The notes under the pieces are model-generated. The model saw nothing but the letters and a program-made list of their open reading frames with translations, made no database searches and was not told where the DNA came from. A DNA stretch of 37,211 bases from CAYSCW01 sp964449165 (GTDB lineage: Bacteria > Acidobacteriota > Aminicenantia > Aminicenantales > Aminicenantaceae): NCBI GenBank assembly GCA_964449165.1, contig CAYVAT010000031.1, forward strand, positions 1 through 37,211, given 5' to 3'. The position numbers and the translations under genes were made by a program. This document shows positions 30,852 to 37,211 of the stretch, in pieces; the stretch's first letter is position 1; each line of letters begins with the position of its first letter.

Positions 30852-32018
30852 ATGAAAAAATTCATGTATATTCTCAGCTTTTTGTTTCTCGGTTCCAGCC
30901 TGATGGCTGATACCATTTCCCTGTCATTCTTCCAGAATGCCACAGACAACCTCTTTCAAAACAGGTATTCGGAATCCGATCAGGTTTCTTCACTTAATTT
31001 TTATCTGGATAAAGACTTATCCAGAATATCCATCTTTACAGAGGGAAATTATTCCTACCTTCACCAGAATCCAAATCTTGCTTACTACGTCCACGACCTT
31101 GGACTGGACTATCTTCATCCAGTTGACGAAAAGTCTGCATTCTACCTCTCTTTGACCGGTCGTGGAGCATTCTACCGCTCAGACTACAGCGATTATAACT
31201 ACCTGGCTCTCAACTTCTTTACCATGTTCAAATCCTATATCAGCCAGACATCTATCCTGAACGCCAATTACTCCCTTGAATACAAAAATTTCAAATCATC
31301 CATTTTCGACTCTGTCAGCCACTCTCTGCTCGTCTCATTCGACAAATACCTCCAGATAAAAACAACCTTGAAGGCAGAAATGAGTTGGGGATACAAATAC
31401 TTTCTGCATCCTTACCTTACTCAAGAAATAGCTCCTTTCGATGGAAGTCAATTCTTTTACAGAGGCCGAGGAAAAGGCTCCCCTTCAGGAGGAATGCGTT
31501 ATCAATATACCACCCAGACAAAAAGCGAGGGACAAGGCATTCAGATCTTTTCTCTGGCGGGATTGATTGCTCAAGGCCTCGGCAATAAGGCAGGACTCAA
31601 TCTGACCGGTGTGAAGCAGTGGTTCTTTTCCGGTGAGAATCCGTTTACCTTTATCGAAGAATTTTACACCGTGGAAAATCCCTCCTATGATAGATTTTCC
31701 TGGTCTGGCTATCAATTGGGAAGCCAGCTCTCACTCCTCGCTCCCTGGAATATCCAGTTGAAAATGGGGTATACTATTGGCAGCAAAGAATTCCCCGGAA
31801 TCGAAAGCTTAAACTTGGAGGGGGAGTCTTTGGGAGTGACAAGAAAAGACAGAAGAAACCAGGCAGAAGTGAGAGTGGAAAAGAATTTCCCCAGATTAAC
31901 TTTGTTCCTGAACTATTCTTATGTGGTCAACCACTCCAACGATCCTTTCTTCGAATGGACAGGGCACTTTTTCTCAGCCGGGATTGAGTGGAATTTTCTC
32001 ATCGGAGAGGGAAAATGA
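30852..32018 (+). CDS. Outer-membrane beta-barrel protein, unknown
   Basis: 388 residues from the ATG at 30852 (AAGGAAA upstream); the longer open frame would read through the hairpin. Signal peptide about 1-19 (SSLMA). The remainder alternates hydrophobic and polar residues with many Tyr, Phe and Ser, for example SLNFYLDKDLSRISIFTEGN and FFTMFKSYISQTSILNANYS, as in outer-membrane barrels with about 14-18 strands. The C-terminus HFFSAGIEWNFLIGEGK has the last strand but lacks a terminal aromatic. Its stop overlaps the start of the next gene (ATGA). Not recognised as a named family; a channel or sensor barrel in the sigma-54 operon is inferred. Confidence 0.78.
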   Translation: MKKFMYILSFLFLGSSLMADTISLSFFQNATDNLFQNRYSESDQVSSLNFYLDKDLSRISIFTEGNYSYLHQNPNLAYYVHDLGLDYLHPVDEKSAFYLSLTGRGAFYRSDYSDYNYLALNFFTMFKSYISQTSILNANYSLEYKNFKSSIFDSVSHSLLVSFDKYLQIKTTLKAEMSWGYKYFLHPYLTQEIAPFDGSQFFYRGRGKGSPSGGMRYQYTTQTKSEGQGIQIFSLAGLIAQGLGNKAGLNLTGVKQWFFSGENPFTFIEEFYTVENPSYDRFSWSGYQLGSQLSLLAPWNIQLKMGYTIGSKEFPGIESLNLEGESLGVTRKDRRNQAEVRVEKNFPRLTLFLNYSYVVNHSNDPFFEWTGHFFSAGIEWNFLIGEGK

Positions 32019-32452
32019 GACGATACAGACAATGGTTTTTAGTCCTTCTTCTGACGTTCGCAGGCTTGGCCTTTTCACAGAAAGCTCCACATTTCTACAA
32101 CGTGGACAAGGAAATCCAGGTAGAAGGAACGATTCAGGAAATTATCATGGAGCCTCGCTACAAGACATCTGCCCCTTTTCTCATCGTCTTCCTTGAAGAT
32201 AGAAACAGCAAAAAAAAGTATCTTATAGAACTCAGTCCTGTGTGGTTTTTCGAACACAACTTCCATAAGGGGGAAAACCTGGTGGTGGTAGGCTCCCTTT
32301 ACACATCTGGAGAAGACACCCAGAACATCATCGCCAGAGAAGTGCGCTTCAGAGGAGAAACGCTCATTCTCAGGGATAAACATGGATTCCCTAACTGGAG
32401 GGGAGGCCAGATGATGAAGAGAAAGGGAAGAAGAAAAGGCAAGGGGCCTTGA
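32015..32452 (+). CDS. Exported OB-fold-like small protein
   Basis: 145 residues from the ATG at 32015, which overlaps the upstream stop by 4 bases. Signal peptide about 1-21 (GLAFS). The mature part has five or so strands in OB-fold order: EIQVEGTIQEIIMEPRY, PFLIVFLEDRNSKKKYLIEL, ENLVVVGSLYTSG, QNIIAREVRFRGETLILRD. It ends with a very basic tail (MMKRKGRRKGKGP). The LRDKHGFPNW motif near the end is seen in other exported proteins of this size in metal or redox operons. Translational coupling to both neighbours points to a shared complex or pathway. Function unknown. Confidence 0.72.
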   Translation: MRRYRQWFLVLLLTFAGLAFSQKAPHFYNVDKEIQVEGTIQEIIMEPRYKTSAPFLIVFLEDRNSKKKYLIELSPVWFFEHNFHKGENLVVVGSLYTSGEDTQNIIAREVRFRGETLILRDKHGFPNWRGGQMMKRKGRRKGKGP

Positions 32453-33690
32453 GAAAGAAGAATTTTTTCCTGTTTTTTTTCATCCCTCTCTCAGGAATAG
32501 TCATCATCTTTTTTATCCTTTCATCCTTGAATCGAAGGTTTATCCGGGTCAAGGTTGAAGACCTAGTTAAAGAACAGCTTCAAGCGGCAGCTCAGATCCT
32601 GAAAGCCGACATCTCCCATTTTTTGATGGAAGACTCCAGTCCGGAAGAAATCTTCGAACTTTATTCTGGAGAGGAAAACATCTACTTTATGGCCCTTCTG
32701 GATAACGAAAAGAAAATTCTAGGCTGGCGTTCTCGATTCGAAGGATACCTGCCGCTTTCTCGCCAGACTGGTGAAGAAAAAGATTCATGGATTATTGATT
32801 CTCCCGTTGGAAAAATATTTAATATTTTTTCCTCTTTCAGCACTCCAAATAATAAAACTTACTACCTTTATCTTGGATACTCCTTGAAAAATCTGGAAGA
32901 GATGCTTGCCCACAGCCGCCAAAGCTTTCTTGTGGTCTTTGTTTTTATCGTGTTGATAGGGTTTATCTTCTTTCTGGGGCTCTTCCAGCTCCAGAGTCAC
33001 TATCTCCGGAAAAAGAGAGAAGCTGAGGAGGAGAAAAAGGAAAAGGAGCGCTATCGAGAAATATCTGCATTCACCTCTGGAGTCGCCCACGAGATTAAAA
33101 ACCCTTTGAACAGGCTCTCGCTTCTTTTTGAGCTTCTTAAAAAAAGAATACCCGCTGCTCTTGAGGAAGACGTTTTCCTTGGAAAAGAGGAGATCCAGAA
33201 AATCTCCAGGATTATCGACCAATTCTCCACTTCTCTCAAACCCATTGATCTCAAGAAAGAACAGTTTCGCCTTCAGGATCTTATTTCAGAGATAAAAAAA
33301 TCGCTGACCCGAGAAATCAGAGAGAAAAGAGTGGACATCCAATATTCACAGCATCTGCCGATCGTCTTGCATGCAGATAAGGGATTGCTGAACCAGGCTT
33401 TTTTGAACCTTCTCAGAAATTCGCTGGAAGCTTCTGACGAGGGAAACATCATGATCCGGGCAACACAGCACAAGAAAAAAATCCTGATAACGATCAAAGA
33501 CAGTGGAAGAGGTATTCCTGAGGAAGACAAGGATTATGTTTTTGATCCTTTTTTCTCCAGGAAGAAGGAAGGCATGGGAGTGGGACTCTATCTTACCAAA
33601 AAAATAATAGAGGCTCATGAGGGGACGATCACATTCCAGAGTGAGCCGGGCCAGGGGACTACCTTCCTTATCCATATTCCAGGAGGATGA
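32449..33690 (+). CDS. Sensor histidine kinase of the sigma-54 circuit
   Basis: 413 residues starting with TTG at 32449, which overlaps the upstream stop (TTGA). Membrane helices at about 6-25 and 160-181 enclose a periplasmic sensor of about 130 residues without a family I recognise. A coiled coil (185-205) leads to HisKA with the phospho-acceptor H214 in SGVAHEIKNPLNRLS, and then the HATPase domain: N box (LLNQAFLNLLRNSLEASDEG), G1 (IKDSGRGIPEED), F box (VFDPFFSRKKEG), G2 (GMGVGLYLTKKIIEAHEG). The AHEIKNPL form is typical of NtrB/ZraS-type kinases that pair with sigma-54 activators. The activator gene follows after one base, so they surely pair. Confidence 0.92.
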   Translation: MRKKNFFLFFFIPLSGIVIIFFILSSLNRRFIRVKVEDLVKEQLQAAAQILKADISHFLMEDSSPEEIFELYSGEENIYFMALLDNEKKILGWRSRFEGYLPLSRQTGEEKDSWIIDSPVGKIFNIFSSFSTPNNKTYYLYLGYSLKNLEEMLAHSRQSFLVVFVFIVLIGFIFFLGLFQLQSHYLRKKREAEEEKKEKERYREISAFTSGVAHEIKNPLNRLSLLFELLKKRIPAALEEDVFLGKEEIQKISRIIDQFSTSLKPIDLKKEQFRLQDLISEIKKSLTREIREKRVDIQYSQHLPIVLHADKGLLNQAFLNLLRNSLEASDEGNIMIRATQHKKKILITIKDSGRGIPEEDKDYVFDPFFSRKKEGMGVGLYLTKKIIEAHEGTITFQSEPGQGTTFLIHIPGG

Positions 33691-33691
33691 T

Positions 33692-35062
33692 ATGGAAAAA
33701 GCCAATCTTTTGATCGTGGAAGATGATCCTGTCCAGAGCAAATTGATCAAAGAAAATCTCGAACAGGAAGATTACATAGTTCTTGAGGCTTCTTCAGGAA
33801 AGGAAGCTCTCCAAATCATTTCTGAATTTGCTGTAGACATTGCAGTTGTTGACTACAAACTCGACGGAGAAACAGGAATCGACCTCATCCAAGAAATGCT
33901 CAAGCAGAATCCTCTGATCACACCAATCATGGTCACGGCCTTCGGCAACATCGAAAATGCTGTAGAGGCACTCAAGAAAGGAGCCTACGATTACATCGTC
34001 AAGCCTATCGATTTCGACAAATTCCTCTTGGTGATAGAAAGGGCTCTGGAAAGACAGAAACTTAAGAAAGAAGTTTCTCTGCTCCAGAGTTCCTTGGAGG
34101 AAAAATTCAGTCCCAAGAATTTCGTTTTCACCTCATCCAAAATGAACGATGTGGTCCTATTGATGGCTAAGGCTTCCAAGAGCGAAGCAACTGTGCTTAT
34201 CTCAGGAGAAACGGGAACAGGAAAGGACCTTGTGGCCAAGACTGTCCATTTTTCCTCCCGGAGAAAGGAAGGTCCTTATCTTGCCATCAATATTCCCTCT
34301 CTCCCTGAGACGCTGATCGAGAGCGAGATTTTTGGAGCGGAGAAAGGCTCCTTTACCGGTGCTCACGAGAGAAAGATTGGAAAATTTGAGGCAGCTTCTG
34401 GAGGGACTCTCTTCCTGGATGAAATCGGAGACCTTCCCCTCCAGCTCCAAGTCAAACTGCTGCGCTTTCTCCAGGACAGAGAGTTTTATCGCCTTGGATC
34501 ATCCAAGTCCATAAAATCAGATGTCAGGATCATATCCGCCACAAACCATGATCTGGAAAAGATGATGAAAGAAGAAAAATTCAGACAAGACCTTTACTAC
34601 CGGTTGAATGTTATTCGAATCCATGTCCCTCCTCTCAGAGAGAGGAAAGAGGATATCCCTCCTCTGGTAGATCATTTTATCAGGAAGTACAGCAAGAAGG
34701 AAAGAAAAGCAATCGAGAACATATCGGCCGAAGCCATGAATACGCTTATCCGGTATTCCTTTCCCGGAAACATAAGAGAACTGGAGAATATCATAGAACG
34801 AGCGATTGTCTTCTGTGAAGGAAAGACCATCAGTTCTTCACATCTTCCGCTTTTCTTGAAGGAAAAAAAAGAAGAAGATTTGGTTCCGGAAGATATGTCT
34901 TTAACCGAAAAAGTAAAGCATCTTGAAGCCAGTGAGATCAAAAAGGCACTCAGGGAAAATAATGGTGTTAAAAGCAAGGCTGCCCGGGCACTGGGAATTA
35001 CAGAAAGAAAATTGGGCTACAAGATGAAGCTGTATAGTCTCTCATCACACCAAAAATCATAA
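33692..35062 (+). CDS. NtrC/ZraR-type sigma-54-dependent response regulator
   Basis: 456 residues from the ATG at 33692 (AGGAGG upstream; the longer open frame overlaps the kinase). Receiver domain 1 to about 118 with D54 in AVVDYKLDG and K104 in IVKPID. The AAA+ domain (about 145-375) has Walker A GETGTGKD (172-179), the sigma-54 contact loop as GSFTGA (219-224; common form GAFTGA), Walker B LFLDEI (240-245) and the arginine finger region FRQDLYYRLNV. A Fis-type helix-turn-helix ends the protein (about 420-452, KSKAARALGITERKLGYKMK). It should bind the twin sites at 30196-30231 and open the promoter at 30288, and thus control its own operon; the efflux promoter at 28296 is a second candidate target. 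Confidence 0.93.
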   Translation: MEKANLLIVEDDPVQSKLIKENLEQEDYIVLEASSGKEALQIISEFAVDIAVVDYKLDGETGIDLIQEMLKQNPLITPIMVTAFGNIENAVEALKKGAYDYIVKPIDFDKFLLVIERALERQKLKKEVSLLQSSLEEKFSPKNFVFTSSKMNDVVLLMAKASKSEATVLISGETGTGKDLVAKTVHFSSRRKEGPYLAINIPSLPETLIESEIFGAEKGSFTGAHERKIGKFEAASGGTLFLDEIGDLPLQLQVKLLRFLQDREFYRLGSSKSIKSDVRIISATNHDLEKMMKEEKFRQDLYYRLNVIRIHVPPLRERKEDIPPLVDHFIRKYSKKERKAIENISAEAMNTLIRYSFPGNIRELENIIERAIVFCEGKTISSSHLPLFLKEKKEEDLVPEDMSLTEKVKHLEASEIKKALRENNGVKSKAARALGITERKLGYKMKLYSLSSHQKS

Positions 35063-35119
35063 TCGACAGGGGGACAGGATTTCTTAAAACAGCCTGCTCT
35101 CTTATTGACAAGAACTACT

Positions 35120-35157
35120 GGAGATATCTCCATTTCCGCGATGAGCGAAGATATCTT
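35120..35157 (+). promoter_or_regulatory. Pair of related short palindromes, possible operator
   Basis: GGAGATATCTCC (35120-35131) and AAGATATCTT (35148-35157) are both perfect palindromes with the same GATATC centre, 27 bases apart centre to centre. A TTGACA hexamer at 35105-35110 lies just upstream without a fitting -10. They could be binding sites for a regulator of the phosphate genes, but they do not look like a Pho box. Confidence 0.35.
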
Positions 35158-35192
35158 ATCTAATTAGTAGTGAGGTAGCGTTTCCTGTTCAT

Positions 35193-35263
35193 CCTCGCTG
35201 GGGAAATCAGCGTGCTGACGCCCCCCCCATCCATCACGCCTATCATTGAAATAAGGATGCTTA
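35193..35263 (-). repeat. Inverted flanking element, copy B
   Basis: Read on the minus strand from 35263, it begins TAAGCATCCTTATTTC and ends in CGCTGATTTCCCCAGCG, the same order of motifs as copy A at 28396-28456. A run of eight G before the core is absent from copy A. The core forms a 5-bp hairpin (CGCTG / CAGCG). Both copies have the TAAGCAT end outward, about 6.87 kb apart. Confidence 0.6.
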
Positions 35264-35408
35264 ACATCTCCACCTTTTTAATGAAATCTTTTCTTTGATG
35301 TGATAAATTGTAACGTTTCGAGATGCGTGTATCTTAAAATTTTTTCCTTCTCGAACACACATCTCTACCCGATATGCATATAATAACTGCCTTGCCTAAC
35401 AAGAACTC

Positions 35409-36488
35409 ATGAGAAGAAAAACTCTTTTTAAGATTTTGTTTCTTCTCATCTCGCTTTATTTCTTCATTCTTTCCATCCAGCTTATGGGCACCTCTTTCAA
35501 GCTCATGGGAAAGGGATTTGCTGAGGCTCTGATCGAAGCTACATCCAATCCTTTTTTTGGGCTACTCATCGGTATATTAACAACCAGTATTATCCAAAGT
35601 TCATCTACTACAACATCGATAGCCGTTGGTTTTGTGGCCGGGGGGGTGCTTACCTTACGAGGTGCCATACCCATTATCATGGGCGCTAATATCGGAACAA
35701 CCATAACCAGCGCAATAGTCTCAATAGGCCATGTGACTAGAAAACAAGAATTCCAGAGAGCCTTCGCTGCTGCCACTGTTCATGAATTCTTTAATATTTT
35801 GGCCGTGATCATACTCTTTCCTCTGGAAATTACTACTCACATATTAGAGAAATCTGCAACAGCTCTGGCAAATGCCTTCATAGGAGCGGGGGGAATAAAA
35901 TTCTTAAGCCCGCTTAAATTAATTACCGAGCCGCTGGTCAATTTTGTAAAGAGCATCATTCCCATTCCTGTTGTCGTTCTGATCGGAGCTCTTCTTCTTT
36001 TATTCTTCTCCTTAATCAGAATAGTAAGAATTATGAGATCTTTGATGCTCACCAAAATAGAGGTTTTCCTGGACAAATATTTATTTAAAAATGATTTCAC
36101 TTCTTTTCTTCTGGCATTAACCGTAACAGCCATTATTCAAAGCAGTTCTGTAACCACTTCACTTATCGTCCCTCTTGCTGGAGCCGGCCTCCTTACAGTG
36201 CGAAAGATATTCCCCTACACGCTTGGAGCCAATGTAGGTACCACAGTAACAGCCATGATGGCTTCTTTTGCAACCCTGAACCCTGTAGCCATAATAGTTG
36301 CTCTTACTCATCTATTGTTCAACATTTTTGGCATTATTATCATCTATCCTCTCAAGAAAATTCCTATCTGGCTGGCCGAGAGTTTTTCAAAGCTCACCGC
36401 TAAATCCAAAAAGAACACAATTTTTTTCCTGGCGCTCTATTTTCTATTTTATCTAGGTCCATTGATTTATATTTTGTTTGTGAAATAG
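35409..36488 (+). CDS. Na/Pi cotransporter family protein (PF02690)
   Basis: 359 residues, all membrane helices. The two inverted family repeats are clear from the signatures IIQSSSTTTS (Q63-S66) and IIQSSSVTTS (Q244-S247), with GANIGTTITS and GANVGTTVTA in each half. These QSSS motifs form the sodium and phosphate path in the NptA/SLC34 family. The length is that of the transport core without the PhoU-like tail that some family members carry; a separate PhoU-like gene follows after 44 bases, so the two together match the fused form. The ATG has only a weak ribosome site. Sodium-driven phosphate import or export across the inner membrane is known for the family. Confidence 0.92.
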   Translation: MRRKTLFKILFLLISLYFFILSIQLMGTSFKLMGKGFAEALIEATSNPFFGLLIGILTTSIIQSSSTTTSIAVGFVAGGVLTLRGAIPIIMGANIGTTITSAIVSIGHVTRKQEFQRAFAAATVHEFFNILAVIILFPLEITTHILEKSATALANAFIGAGGIKFLSPLKLITEPLVNFVKSIIPIPVVVLIGALLLLFFSLIRIVRIMRSLMLTKIEVFLDKYLFKNDFTSFLLALTVTAIIQSSSVTTSLIVPLAGAGLLTVRKIFPYTLGANVGTTVTAMMASFATLNPVAIIVALTHLLFNIFGIIIIYPLKKIPIWLAESFSKLTAKSKKNTIFFLALYFLFYLGPLIYILFVK

Positions 36489-36532
36489 ATGATAAAACAT
36501 TTATAATGTAAACAAAGAGAAGGGGATAAAAG

Positions 36533-37211
36533 ATGTTTAAAAAGATATTTGCCATATGGAAAAGAGAGGGACTCTTGAATCAGGCGCTTGAGCAGACTGA
36601 GAGAATGTTCAAGCTTGTGTCGGAAAATTTTGATACAGCCGAGGAGGAGTTGGTAGAAAACCTCAATATCAAGCGGGCAAATATATACATGACAGACCAA
36701 AAAATAAACGAGTGTGAAAAAGAAGTCAGACGCAAAGTCTTAGAGCACCTGACCATTAATCCCAAACAAGACTTGAGCTCATCCCTGATTCTTATCACAG
36801 TAATCAAGGACTTGGAAAGGATCGGCGATTACGTCAAAAATATCGTGGAGCTGGCTTACCATTATCCAAGCAAGATGGAGAAGAACACATACACAGAGGA
36901 GCTGATCATTATCAGCAAAAAGATGAGCGATTTGTTGAAAGATTCTCTGAGGGTTTTCAAAGAAGCTGATATCAACAAGGCCAAAGAATATTATAAATTT
37001 TACCGTGAGGTGACCAAAAAAACTGACGCTATGACAGAAGAACTCCTGGAAGAAACCGAGCTGAAGATCAGAGAAGCCATTGTTTATGCACTCTTTGCAA
37101 GGTATCTGAAAAGAATTGCCGCTCACCTGGCAAACATTCTGACCACAGTGATCAATCCCTTCCATCTGGTTGGATACGGATTCGAAGACAACAAAAAGGA
37201 AGAGATTGAAT
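36533..37211 (+). CDS. PhoU-like protein, C-terminus beyond the window
   Basis: 226 codons are visible, open to the edge, from the ATG at 36533 with AAGGGGAT upstream. The sequence is all-helical with a PhoU repeat pattern: LLNQALEQTERMFKLVSENF, RKVLEHLTINPKQDL, LITVIKDLERIGDYVKNIVE (the ERIGDY signature of PhoU, metal site), and the second-half signature ARYLKRIAAHLANI. Proteins of this kind regulate phosphate transport; the place right after the Na/Pi cotransporter fits a control role on that carrier. The stop lies beyond 37211, but both repeat signatures are present, so little may be missing. Confidence 0.85.
   Translation, partial: MFKKIFAIWKREGLLNQALEQTERMFKLVSENFDTAEEELVENLNIKRANIYMTDQKINECEKEVRRKVLEHLTINPKQDLSSSLILITVIKDLERIGDYVKNIVELAYHYPSKMEKNTYTEELIIISKKMSDLLKDSLRVFKEADINKAKEYYKFYREVTKKTDAMTEELLEETELKIREAIVYALFARYLKRIAAHLANILTTVINPFHLVGYGFEDNKKEEIE

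Larger units (their letters stand above)
35063..35408. other. Intergenic region with palindromes and repeat copy B
   Basis: About 345 bases upstream of the Na/Pi cotransporter gene. It holds two related palindromes (35120-35131 and 35148-35157) and repeat copy B on the minus strand (35193-35263). A TATAAT hexamer lies near 35379-35384, but no good -35 box goes with it. No gene is seen. Confidence 0.5.

Noticed and set aside
28654..35062. Composite transposon with cargo
   Set aside because: No transposase, resolvase or integrase gene is found between or near the inverted elements; kept only as an open question in the findings.

Overview
The window reads as a chromosomal scaffold piece from a Gram-negative (diderm) bacterium. 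It encodes a TonB-dependent receptor, outer-membrane beta-barrel proteins, a CBM9/DUF5916-type surface protein, tripartite RND efflux parts and sigma-54 promoters. The mix of DUF5916, giant beta-propeller regulators, exported beta-lactamase-fold hydrolases and MacB/FtsX permease debris is what I associate with Acidobacteriota-like lineages, especially Candidatus Aminicenantes. That placement is inference from gene content only. There is no rRNA, tRNA, CRISPR array, prophage or recognisable transposase. A run of exactly 100 N (12468-12567) shows this is a draft scaffold.

Left part (1-10.5 kb): a small exported glycine-zipper protein, then a leftward response regulator and histidine kinase whose periplasmic domain carries two haem-attachment-like motifs (CxxCH and Cx4CH). 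Next come a frameshifted remnant of a MacB-like permease and three leftward genes: a membrane-tethered propeller/AraC one-component regulator (7749-10514), a DUF4097-like exported repeat protein and a DUF5916 outer-membrane protein.

Middle (10.6-20.7 kb): a small exported protein; two incomplete genes falsely joined across the N gap (a TPR protein with a degenerate esterase domain, and the start of a UlaG-like metallo-beta-lactamase-fold protein); two exported serine hydrolases of the class C beta-lactamase fold; a fragment of an SMP-30-like propeller; and a rightward module of ArsR regulator, carboxymuconolactone-decarboxylase-like protein, small CPAC membrane protein and TonB-dependent receptor. 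The ArsR promoter is readable (TTGACA-N17-TATAGT) and is followed by a 16-bp perfect palindrome, a likely operator.

Right part (20.7-37.2 kb): a leftward adaptor-RND-RND efflux operon with 4-nt overlaps, an M28 metallopeptidase, and a rightward five-gene operon. That operon encodes a small DxDGDG protein, an outer-membrane beta-barrel, an OB-fold-like exported protein, a histidine kinase and an NtrC-type sigma-54 activator. It has a near-perfect sigma-54 promoter (TGGCAC-N5-TTGCT) and, about 60-95 bp upstream of it, two identical 16-bp sites exactly 20 bp apart that look like activator sites. A second matching sigma-54 promoter lies upstream of the efflux operon. I read this as a self-regulated envelope or metal stress circuit resembling the Zra system in logic but with different effectors; it is the best candidate for an undescribed system here. 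Two related 60-70-bp elements in inverted orientation (28396-28456 and 35193-35263) bracket the M28 gene and the five-gene operon. The window ends with a Na/Pi cotransporter and a PhoU-like protein that runs off the edge.
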